DNA from: Homalodisca vitripennis
Lineage: Eukaryota; Arthropoda; Insecta; Hemiptera; Cicadellidae
Direction: 5' to 3'
NCBI RefSeq assembly: GCF_021130785.1
Contig: NC_060215.1
Location: 67,770,501 to 67,834,500, forward strand
Length of the DNA stretch: 64,000 bases
Shown here: positions 25,173-36,200 of the stretch, piece after piece
Numbering within the stretch: position 1 is the first letter of the stretch
How the letters are laid out: each line of letters opens with the position of its first letter
The notes under the pieces: model-generated
Seen by the model: the letters and a program-made list of their open reading frames with translations, nothing else
Told to the model about the DNA's origin: nothing
The model's database searches: none
Position numbers and translations under genes: made by a program

Positions 25173-25417
25173 TTAAGGGGGCCATTTACCCAAAACCAAA
25201 AGTTTTTTAATTATAATTTTTTTTTAATTTGACTATTTTATTATAACCTGGTTAGTTTTGTAAAAAAAATTTCAATGAAAAAACTTTCTTTCCCCCCCAC
25301 CCATTGCCTTAGGGGGGGGAGAGCAGTTTTTTTTTGTTTTCACGGGAAACACTCTAGTTTTATTAGTATTATAGATAATTAAGTATTTCTTTTTTTAATT
25401 GTAGGGTAAGCAAATAC

Positions 25418-25577
25418 CTACACACTGTAGCATGGGTTTTTAATAAATTCAGTTATTTATTACCATAAAAAATTTTTTTTCCTCAAAAAGTCAGGTTTTT
25501 AAAAAAAAATTTTCAAAAAGATTTTTTTTGTGGGGTTATTTGTAGTATTTTTGTAATTTCCATGCTACAGTGTGTAG
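25418..25577. repeat. 18-bp-arm inverted repeat inside the Kolobok element
   Basis: CTACACACTGTAGCATGG (25418-25435) is exactly complementary to 25560-25577. Outside it, GGGAAACACTCTA (about 25344) pairs with TAGAGTGTTTCC (about 25640), so the ~320-bp left subterminal region can fold on itself. It may be a nested MITE or part of the transposon end. Confidence 0.75.
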
Positions 25578-25729
25578 ATAAAGTATCTAGGAGAGTACAT
25601 AAAAAATTTTCAAGTTGATATATTAACAAATAAAAAAGTTAGAGTGTTTCCTGCGACGCAAAACACAGAAATTTAAAACTTTCGGAAAAGTCCAAAAAAC
25701 AAAAGCTTGACACAATTCTTACATTTTAT

Positions 25730-27723
25730 TTAGTGTTTAAAACACTTACTTATAAGGATATAAGTTCCTAGAAGTTCCCTGCTCCATAAGTAGGTAGGCC
25801 CTTCTTTCTTCTTCTTCTTGTCTTCTAGTCTCTGCTTCTTCAGCTTCAAATTCCTTCGATATCTCTTGTAATGCAGATTGTTCTTGCGCACAGTGCTAGT
25901 AACTCTCTTTTTGTCTCTGATATTTATTATTCTACCACTGAACCTTCCAGGAGAGACTCCAGCAGCACTCATGCTCAATGAAAATACAGAGTTTCCAAAA
26001 TTAAACTGTGAAACAGCCTCAGCTACTGCGCCCTCAAGAGTCTTTTTCGAAACGTTTCTTGTTTTAGGACACTTTTTTCCATATGGTTACCATGCAAACT
26101 CTCATTTGCATTTTGGTCCTTCCTTTTACACATCTTTTCCAACAAATCCTTTGCCACTAACCTTTGGTAAACAGGAAAGATGTGTCTGAGAACCTGTGGC
26201 GTGATGGCAGTACCCAAGTTGTCCTTATGCGGACCAGGTGTAACGTTTGTAGCTTGCGCCCTTTTGTAAAAACACCAGCTCTTTTCTCCATCAGGACATT
26301 TTGAGTGGCGAGGCGCTTCATCTGTGGATGTACAATGATGTAAAGTGGCAAGTATGTCACTTTTCATTTTAGAAATGTCATCTTTTATTCCTAAGGATGC
26401 TATTCTTGTATATTTTTGTCAGTTTTATAATTGTTGTTTCCTTGAGCATTCCGTAGCCTTTTGCCACCAAGGGTTATACCTTTAGCACGACATGTCTTAA
26501 TAATATTGCGAAGCCCAGTCCCAAGGCGTTTGGCAACGTGGTTAAAACACATTCTTCTTTTGTTAGGACTAACTCCATTTCCATAAATATGAAGGCTCTG
26601 GAGGTGACCCAAATACAGAAGAATCACCGTCCGACAAAATAGTGACATAACGAAAGTTATAGGTCAAAGATCTCTGCCAAAGGATTTCCGCAGCTTTTGT
26701 TTCCATTTGCTGGGGATGACCCATCATAGTTTTTGTAGCACAAGTCTTTATGTCCACTAAACCAAATATTATATTCTGGAGAATCTTCACCTAACTCTGT
26801 CTTAGTAATTTCACACACCTGACAATACTTTGACAGTACGCAATAGTCTACGACTAGGCCATTTTGTAGCTCTATCACACATCCAATGCCATAATTGGAT
26901 GTATGGCCTCTCTTGTGCCACGATCCATCGTAGCTTACACCGAGATCAATGACAGAATCGTCAGTTACAGTACAATCCATTTCTTTGTATACTTCACGCA
27001 CTCTCTTTTTCGAGCCATTTCAAGATTACTTTGACTGACCATCAATGGCAGTATTTGCTACAACTGAAGCATGCTTGTGAAATGTTTTTGCTACTCAAAA
27101 TAAGGCATGTTCATAATCATACAAAACTGCTCTACAGCAGCATAACCTTTTCCTAATGCTGTAAAACTTTTCACAACTCTAACGGTTTACATCAAAGTTG
27201 TTTTAGATTCATCAATTGTATCAGAAGTAAAAGAAGAAGCTTTTTAATTCTTCGCAAGTACTACATGAAATCGTAAGTTTTATTGCAAACCCACGTTGGT
27301 CTGATGTCTTCAAAACTAAATTTTGTTGAAAGCATAGAGGGCAAGCTAGGCTAGTAACAAGAGGCTTCAAACACCTAATGTCCAACCACTGCGTACTCCG
27401 GTGGTGTTTATGCGTACTGCCGTGAAGGCTTGTGTTATCCTCGCAGCTAACTTCCGAGTTACGCCTAGTAAAAGCTGTGTTTATATCATTTACTCTAATA
27501 GTAGGTAGGCCTAATGATTTTGTAGACCTAATTTAAATCACTCTTATTCTCAGGATGTTTTAGAAGTACTGGGAACAGGGTTAGAATCATCACAGGATGT
27601 GGTAGGCCTATAAGTTTTTTCCACTTGCCCCCATCTTTTACTGGCTGCTAAAGCAGCTTTTAGTTTTTTGTTACTCTTAGTTCTAGCACTTTTCTGAATA
27701 GTAGAATGTTTTATCGGTGCCAT
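25730..27723 (-). pseudogene. Kolobok/Mutator-like-domain transposase (broken)
   Basis: It starts MAPIKHSTIQKSARTKSNKK at 27723, a basic N-terminus, and stops after ~50 codons. An open stretch (27530-27240) follows with a Cys pair block (LACPLCFQQNLVL, then CSTCEELKS). Next is GYAAVEQFCMIMNMPYFE near 27130. The catalytic-region hallmark is at 27000-26660: DLGVSYDGSWHKRGHTSNYG, then GLVVDYCVLSKYC. Then come FRYVTILSDGDSSVFG, CFNHVAKRLGTGLRN and a C-terminal basic tail (KKQRLEDKKKKKEG). At least four stops or frame changes separate the blocks, so it cannot make a full transposase. The DGSW, DGDS and HVAKRLG motifs are diagnostic of the family. Confidence 0.85.
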
Positions 27724-28361
27724 TTTTCACTAACAATACAAAAATTCATAAGCTCACCACCAAAATTCTTCAAAACAAATCTGTCTACCTTCAAAACAAA
27801 TCAAAGAAGACAGCACCGTCCTTCAAACACTTCCACTAACATATAAAACAAATATCAATTTACTATTTATAGTTTGTGCTTTTCTACTGAAAATAAAAGC
27901 AAACTTCAAAAATTAACACACTGTGTTTACTGACCACAACAAAACAAGGCTAGAGAAGTAAACAAAACACAAACAGCTGGCTTTCTGCTTGCCAGTACAA
28001 AAAAATCAGATTGTTTCTGGCTGGTATTGCCCAACCTAACAAATCAAAAACTCTGAGAAACAAACCACTGTTATATTGTATAATTATATTAATAATTATA
28101 TAAATAATTGTATAATAATAATAATTTTGTTGGATAGTTGTATTTGGGTGTAGCATAATGAAGGTTTCTGCATGCAGGCGAAAAAATGGGAGTCAGGGCA
28201 GTGGTATGCATGTACAAAACCACACAAAAAAACCATGATTTAGTCAATAAAAAACTTATTTAAATGTCAAAACATGTCTTCCAGAATGTTTAAGAAAATA
28301 AAAACAGAAAAAAAATTTTTGAAAAAAAAAATCATTTTTATGGGTAAAATGGCCCCCTTAA

Positions 28362-29589
28362 GTCATTATCCCAGTCGTTACAGCCGCCATCCCGTTCTGA
28401 ATGGGCAAAGAAGCGAATAGCTTGAGCTTAGAACACCCTTTCTCTCAGCTGTGAAAAACAGCTGCGAGTACTTACCTACTGTTTGCGTGAGAAGTGTAGT
28501 GCTAGAGCGCTTTAACAATAAAGCCAGAGCAGCCAAAGTAATTAAATTTATTCTACGTATTTATGCGTATTTAAGATTTCTCAACATTTGCTCTGTTGGT
28601 ACAACGTATAGTCCCTATAAGATGGTATATAATACGTACTATCATTGTATACAAATTTTCCTACAAAATTTCTAACCTGAATAGGATAGGTTTTAAATCA
28701 TTTTTAAGCCAATACAATTATTTTCAACACACACGAGTATTAAACGAATTGTATGTTGTACGTTTATAACTTTATGATAGAACTACTTTTTACATATACT
28801 ACAATAAAGCTCCACAAGAATTCGAAAATAGCTAGTATTTTAACCCATAGTTTGCCGTTTCATTATGACTGATGAAATGTATCGTCAGCATTCGGTAAAA
28901 ACGCTATTTGATCCCAAGAGAGAAGTTGTTGTCGCAGTAACATCGACAGGGTGGATTGTACACATTTCATAGGCATTTATTGCTTCTATAAACGTTTTCT
29001 CTTTACTGAAATAGCTCGACATCGTACTATAATAAAGACAAAACAAAAATATAAACTTCACCTGCATGATGGACGCGCGTTCCATATGATAGATAGAGAG
29101 TATGGAGGAGGAAGTGGTGGAAGTAATAGAAATAAAAATACATGATCGGTTAGTCCATGTAACTGAGTTTACTTTGACTCAGTTAAGTATTTGTTACTCA
29201 TTATTTATCAGACTCCTGTATAATTCACTCGTCGATAGATATTTATTCGTAACTTACTTTGTCATAATAATTTTTATCTGCTATCTTCACTCAGTTAAAT
29301 TTGGCCGTCACTCAAATATTGAGTAGGTGGATGATTCACTTGTTGTTGTCGGTTATTCATTCATTATTTGCCATGCTTCAATTACGAGTACAATTAAACA
29401 ATATATAAAAAACAATACAATTAGCGAAGCGTACTGATACTCTTTTGTTGTTACATTTATTACAAACTCATTGTTGTATTAATAGATAGTTTACTGATCA
29501 GTTGAATAGTAAAGAGATGTAAGGATGTCTTCAATTTTTTAAATGAATAATTTTAGTTAATCGTTAATTGATCTCCACACACCCGTAGA
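28362..29589. other. no recognised feature
   Basis: AT-rich sequence with no supported gene or repeat. Frames at 28451, 28885 and 29102 lack motifs. Confidence 0.45.
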
Positions 29590-29599
29590 CCTCACGGAC

Positions 29600-30480
29600 C
29601 CACACTCCTCACCCTCCCTGTAAATGAATGAGACCCAACCTGTAGATTTTTACATGTAAGTAAAAACAACATCGAGAAACCAGAATGCAAAACTTGAAAA
29701 AAGTGGAACGTCAAGGGACATTGGGGCCAAAGTTTTAGTCGAAAAATCGAAACTATTTGCGATGAAAGTACACCTAGTTGTTGGATAACGGTAACCATAC
29801 CACAGAGAAATGAAACAAAGTCTGTCACTGCACGACGAGCTGAAAGATCAGAAAGTCCGAAGCTTCTTTCCCACATATAATAAAACCAACTCAGGAAACT
29901 TCCATACCATCCACGGAAAGGAATTGCCCCCGCACTACATCGATTGCTACATCTGTGTAGCATCGGTCCCTATTCCAGACAACAATGGCGTGTAGTTGAT
30001 GTTTCGAACCAAGGATCTGTAAAGCATCATACGAGGGTCTTTGTTGTTCAACAACCAGGAGATCCTCACAACAAAACCAATTCACCCAGCATTGTAAACA
30101 ACACTTTTTGCGTGTTGAGAGGTCAATTAGTTTGAATATTTAGCGGTGTAGCTACTTTCTCTTAATACCCTGACCCAAAAAGAACGAGTAGTTTTGCTAA
30201 GATTGAAAGGTATGTGGTTGGCTTTAGCTCATCCTACAGCAGAATGTAAGGTTGATTGCAGAGCTAATCCACTAGTCCGGCAATTGATAGAAAAATTGTC
30301 TTACTCGTGTCATCAGCATAAAGGTGGATGTCATAGTTCAGGATGGTTAATATCATTAATACACGCTTTTTGAAAGTCAAGGCAGATATTATCAACTACT
30401 TTGCTTCACTCAACCACAGAGCCATCAACTTCTAAAAACGATGATAAGTTTGTGGCATTCGAACTACCTCTAATGAAGCT
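29600..30480 (-). pseudogene. decayed LINE reverse transcriptase
   Basis: On the minus strand near 30340-30310 the sequence reads NYDIHLYADDTSK, the YADD catalytic box of non-LTR reverse transcriptases. Just upstream in a shifted frame is ACINDIN, resembling the L.YINDI block that normally precedes it. Downstream, after several stops and shifts, MMLYRSLVRNINYTPLLSG resembles the yrSLvrp.l.Y block of LINE C-termini. No continuous frame survives and the ends are undefined. This is an old, strongly eroded copy, and the clade cannot be set. Confidence 0.4.
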
Positions 30481-30489
30481 ATGCTGCTA

Positions 30490-31553
30490 TGGAGAGATGA
30501 TATGGAAAATTCTGTTATAAAGAGACCTGTATTAAAACTTACGAGTATTTTACGATACAACGCCAACAACAGAAATCGATCTCAGAGCGTTCGGGCACAC
30601 GTTTTTGTAATAGGTGTGACTGTGCAGTTTTCTAAATGGAAGGAAAGTTTACCGTTAATACATTCCATCTGAACAATTTTACTACTTTAGAAGCAACTAT
30701 ATCAGATATAATTTTTATTGTGAACTTACTACTACCGTCATTCTTCAACCTGATGATTTTTCGGTCCACGATCGCAGACTGAACGCGCTAACCGATACGC
30801 GGGAGGAATGTCAACATTTGAAACGCTTGAAAAATTCGATGTTTAGTTATGTTAACTTCCCAAATTCTTGTCACAACTGATTTTCATTAAAAGATTAATT
30901 CACAGGAGCAAAATATTTAAATACAACAAAATACAAAAACCTGTAAGCACAGTACATTGGCGTCGGTGACAATCCTCTTCATGTATATTATTACTAGCTG
31001 GGACCAAAGAAGGATTTTCGAACTGGTATATATTTCCAGAAATTGGTGGTTTTTAACTTCAATCACGTTTTTTGTATGGTGCCTCTGCCGCAATCCAGTT
31101 CTAATTTTAAATCTCATCTCAGGCCAGAATACATGTGATAGTCAGTCTTTCATAAATCCAGAAATCAAGAGGAAGCGTCCTCTTGAGGAAAATGATAAAG
31201 TTGAAGTTAAAGTATGCATTTGGAAAATTTCCTTCTTATCGTGGATATAACGCCACAGCACTATGTTATCCCTTTACTCGACCTGGTAAAACACATATCT
31301 GAAAGACCGGTCATATCTCGTATTGCACTCCGTACCCTAAAAGGGTACACCAATTTAGTAAGTAATAATTTATTAAGCCTCAATTTGCGAAAGTCGAGAA
31401 AAGTAAAAACAAATACAATTTACACTTTATTAATTTCGTTAAAATGCACATAAGGAAAGTATCCACTAAACTGGGGTTACAGAAATAGTTCAATATGCTG
31501 AAGGCCACTGAACGAAGACCCGATAAATTAGTCCCCGTTCAGCGGGCTGTGCT
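30490..31553. other. no recognised feature
   Basis: Short frames on both strands (for example 30957-31250) without recognisable domains. Possibly further LINE debris. Confidence 0.4.
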
Positions 31554-31933
31554 GGTGGATATTAATGGTATTCGATGAGTTTGGTGGATACAATGACCCG
31601 AGAGATTGGCAATGGACGTCCATATTCTGGGTGGATATTAATGGTATTCGATGAGTTTGGTGGATACAATGACCCGAGAGATTGGCAATGGACGTCCATA
31701 TTATGGGTGGATATTAATGGTATTCGATGGGTTTGGTGGATACAATGACCCGAGAGATTGGCAATGGACGTCCATATTCTGGGTGGATATTAATGGTATT
31801 CCATGGGTTTTGTGGATACAATGACCCGAGAGATTGGCAATGCACGTCCATATTCTGGGTGGATATTAATGGTATTCGATGGGTTTGGTGGATACAATGA
31901 CCCGAGAGATTGGCAATGGACGTCCATATTCTG
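31554..31933. repeat. 76-bp tandem repeat, 5 copies
   Basis: Five near-identical 76-bp units start at 31554, 31630, 31706, 31782 and 31858, each with GGTGGATATTAATGGTATTC and ending in CAATGGACGTCCATATTCTG. GGACGTCC is a perfect palindrome in each unit. Only a few substitutions distinguish the copies. The array ends abruptly at both sides. Confidence 0.95.
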
Positions 31934-32622
31934 AACCTAATATGTATGTGTGTTTGTGTGAACGCTCTATACATACATACTTCAGCGATAGTTTTCCGCC
32001 TTCAGAAGTATGAAAAAGCATAACATTTACGATCCAGTTAAAGCAGTAATATTGCTGTGGACGAGATCATCTCAATGATTCTCATTCTGAAGTATGATCC
32101 CTCTCCCTTCTAGACTTGTGTGATATTTTTCAGAACATCTTTATGTGGCGGTCTTCAGTTATTCAGCCTTATTTTTGCTGTTGATAAGACTAAAAGGGTG
32201 TTCTCTACGAATGTGTGTAAAGTAAATCGGTTTTATGTACTACGTTGGTATTCAACATTTTACCATTTGGAAACCATCCTATACGCGGTGAGGAGTATTT
32301 AGTTGCCTATTGGTAAATATTATGTTTCGACTAACAGTGGGCATTAGCTGATAAAAAACCAATTCCAACTGTTTGAAACTCATTAAAATATTTAAAAAGT
32401 CTGTTTGTGTTTCACTATCTCTCGATATAAGTACAGTAAGCTGGGATCCATTGTGGACAGTTTTAATGCCACGTACAATTTTAAGCATTTTTAACTATGT
32501 AATAAAAATTACATGGTATTAAATTATTAAATTTGTGATTAAATGAAATCTATTGCTTTCCTTATAGTAACCAAGAACAGTATCCACAAAAGTAACATAA
32601 CTCTGTTACCGACAATTTTTTG

Positions 32623-32623
<1 letters not shown>
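31934..32623. other. no recognised feature
   Basis: Short frames at 32120-32302 and 32279-32488 have no motifs. Confidence 0.45.

Positions 32624-32666
<43 letters not shown>
32624..32666. repeat. (TA)n microsatellite
   Basis: About 21 uninterrupted TA units directly beside the palindrome at 32684. Confidence 0.95.
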
Positions 32667-32672
<6 letters not shown>

Positions 32673-32683
32673 GTATATATAAA

Positions 32684-32722
32684 ACCCCTGTGATTCAGTT
32701 CCCGGAACTGAATCACAGGGGT
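32684..32722. repeat. 39-bp palindrome
   Basis: Two 19-base arms (left ACCCCTGTGATTCAGTTCC) are exactly complementary around a single central C. The dyad stands 17 bp from the (TA)n run. No U-tract follows and no transposon ends are visible around it. Confidence 0.9.
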
Positions 32723-33029
32723 ACGTAACAGAAATAAATAATGTTGGCGTAGAAAATCCGATTGGTTAGTAGAAAATGTTGATACGGGTATAAATTGTAC
32801 ATTATTAAGAAAAAGCTTGCAAACAATTTATTTGATAGTTAGATACCAATAAGATTCATTACGAATTATACGTGTTTAGGTCTTGTACAGTTTACCACAA
32901 TTTAAAAAAGTATACCCTTGTATTATAGTAACAAGCTTACATTTTTTCCAATTACATTCTGAGGAAAGGAGTTCTTGGCCTTTAAACATGATTAGCTGTG
33001 GTATGACATCAGAAACTAACAATGCACAG

Positions 33030-33290
33030 TGACAGTTCTCTGTTCTAATAATAACGAACGCAAGAATACACAGCAAGCCCTCGGTTAACTGTGCACACTG
33101 ACTTGGCACATCCAATTCATTGCCTTGGATCAAATTTGTTGTAGCACTGCGTTAGAAACGGATAATACAGAGTGACTTTTCTGTTCAAATAATAAGAATA
33201 CACAGTTGGTCTCTCCGTGACGCTATGCATGCTGCCCTAGCACATCCATTTCATTGCCTTGGAACAGAGGTCGTTGCCTTATTGATTTTC
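33030..33290. repeat. diverged tandem duplication, ~142-bp period
   Basis: TTCTCTGTTCTAATAATAACG with AATACACAG, then GGCACATCCAATTCATTGCC (33039-33125) recurs as TCTGTTCAAATAATAAG with AATACACAG, then AGCACATCCATTTCATTGCC (33181-33262). It carries substitutions and a deletion. Confidence 0.7.
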
Positions 33291-33299
33291 TGAGCGCCC

Positions 33300-36200
33300 G
33301 ACGCGTCCTGTCCTTTCTTCCATTTTCTGTCTCATAACCTCTTCATTAATAAACCATTAAAATATTTTGAATTTAGATATATATTTGAAATTATATTATG
33401 ATTTTATTTTCATTATTAAGCTCTTAAAAGTTTTCTCTTAACAGCATTATTCTTCTTGTGTTTGTATTCAGTACAATCATTTTTGTAATCATGCATTTAT
33501 TTAATGTAATATAGCATAATTCTTTATATATATATATATATTACTATTTTTAATCAGTGGTTTCTAAATAATATGCACAGTAGACCTAAAATATGCTTGG
33601 TATCGTGGATAGTTTAATTTTTATTCAATGTATTAATCAAATTTAACGAAACAAAACAAATAATTTATACGAACAAATTATTAGTGGGAATACATTTTGC
33701 ATGTGAAAGAAAGTCTAACCACCTTTTCTGTTTCAAGCCTTACGGATTTCAACGTGTAAACGATTTAGATTCAACGAGCCTTTCAATAAATTTAAATATT
33801 CTAAAACTTATAGGGAAATAATGTGCATTTTCGAGTTGTAGTATCCAGAACCTTTTACATTTACAAGAGATGAAAACATAATTCAGGAAATTTACAAAAT
33901 CCGTAGTTTAATTATGGGATATTGTGAATTTTGGTCTGTGGTGCCCACAAAATAATCAAACCATGGAAAACTAATCCATATTCGGATTCAGGTGGGAAAT
34001 TCCCTTTGTTTTAGTACCCCATTATGGCAAGTTTGTAAAACACTTAAACTCTGTGATCTTTCAATTTTTAATAGGTATATATTTAATATTAACACTGTTC
34101 CACAAGTTCCGGATTCGGGCCATGATGCATCGAACTCAAACATTGAGAATCTCAATATTATTTGTTTGGTACCCATTTATAATGGATATAGAATGCCAAC
34201 CTTAGTAAGGTTATTTTAATGATTTTTCAAGTACGGTTGATAAAGCTAATTATAAAATATTTTCTTTCTGAAAAATGCTCTTTGAATTTTTCCTTCATTC
34301 TTTAACGTCTTACTTCCAAATTTCATGTTTCTAAATCAATCGGAGTTTCCCCAATACTTTGTAAATAAGCGAATCAGCCTCTTCAGGTTTAGTATAAAGG
34401 TACATCCTGACCGACTCGATCGAGATCTCGTCTATTTTACCAGTAGCGGTGAAAGTGTTCTAAAGCGAAAGCCCTAAAACTAAATGTGAAACTAGATGTG
34501 ATTTTTAGCAGTTTTACTATTACCAGCTGTGTAGTAAGTATTGCATTGAATGTTACAGCGAATACACGTGTTATAAGACAGTAGTTAATGATGACTTTCT
34601 TCAAAATATCATTCAGATACTCAAAATAGTTTTGCCGTTTAATAGAAAAGACTTTGAACTTTTTTTGTTTGCATGTAAACGAGAAGAGATACCGGTACTC
34701 GAAAAGTTGAATTCCAGGTTTTATAGCATACGACAGCGGCACATGTCTTGATTAAATTATTACATTATAACCCTTCACCAATTATGAAATTGAACAAAGA
34801 ATATAATTTGGCTTCGGAACCAATAAAAACAGTCACAACTCACATTTTTTACACTTGTGTCTATATAGAATGTATCATTATTAAAGTATTCAACTTAAGT
34901 GATCCCACTGTTAAAATGTTTTTGTAGCTATTACTTCAAGTAATGCAGTGTTGTACCGTTTAAGCATACAACACAAAATGGTACAAATAAAATTTTGTTC
35001 ACGTGAAAGAAAAAAAATGTAAATTAACATCGAGTTTACTGCGTTTTTTTATCTATATTTTTGTGTCATTGCCTTAATAATCGATCGCAGTCTCTGGTAA
35101 AAGGTTCCGTCGAACGTGCTTGAAAATGCATATTAATCGTCTTCTCCAGGCTTGCGTAGTATAAATACAGCACATAAAGCTATACAAGTGTACAAACTTG
35201 TCGCTAAAACAGGTGAGTTGAGCTTTGTGCTTTCAGGCGAATCTCTTGAATTTATTCCAGCGACAGCCAATCCCTGCATAATATGCTCAGAAAAATAATG
35301 GGGCTTCAGAATACATCAAACTTGTTGTTCCTCCATCAGACCATCAATCGTATCCACCACAACGCTAAACTCGTCGGCACGTTGTCCTATAGATATTTTC
35401 ATTATAACATCATATTTTACATTTTCCCATTGACCACCATCAATCGTTACTAATAATAATAATAAGAGTGAATCGATGATAATTAATTATTAAGCACACT
35501 TGGTATGATCATGATATCTGATCGGTGCTGTGATTTGTGTTCTATACTATTATTCAGATGACAATAATAATCTCATTATTTGTAATATTGATGGCCGGAA
35601 GTAAACAGTGTTCTTTTCACACTAATATCAAAAATTTGTCAATTTTGGGGTCAATTGTACCCAGTTTAAAATCTTCATCGGGCACCAAACAATATTAATA
35701 CCAAAATGTTAAAATTAAAATATCGTTAGTGTATTCTCTCGATAATTCCTATAACCCTACTCTGAACGATTTTGCTACACAGAGACTTCACGATAAAACA
35801 GAATAATATAGAAATTTTCTAAATCAACATTTGTAGAAAATTTGTCTGAAGCAGGATAAATTTCGAATTTTTGATATGCTCCTCCATAATATACAAGAGA
35901 AATAATAATTATGGGTTTGATAGATCTTAAGTTATGTTCACAATACAATGGTGTCAAATCTCCATGATATTCCTCTCAAATTTCCGCATCATCAATTATA
36001 AACTGTAAGGGTGATGGTGAACCTTTTGAGTTTGGTGTATTTCTTTTTAAACACAACCCAATTTACACTTTGCTCTAGGTGCCTAGCTAAGTACCGAGAC
36101 TACATCACTCTTGGTGCACTCATAGCTTGTAAGGGGGCTGATAGTGCTTCAGAATCCACACTTCTTATTCAAACTTTAATATTATTTAAATAACACCTTA

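Larger units (their letters stand above)
25177..28357 (-). mobile_element. Kolobok-type DNA transposon, 3.2 kb
   Basis: Inverted ends GGGGGCCATTTTACCCA-like (left GGGGGCCATTTACCCA, right TGGGTAAAATGGCCCCC) are flanked by TTAA on both sides (25173-25176 and 28358-28361), giving a TTAA target-site duplication. The minus strand encodes a broken transposase with the Mutator-like domain (Pfam family Mutator/PF20700) that Repbase places in Kolobok. TTAA is shared with piggyBac, but the protein excludes that family. The element is inserted in the unassigned region. Confidence 0.85.
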
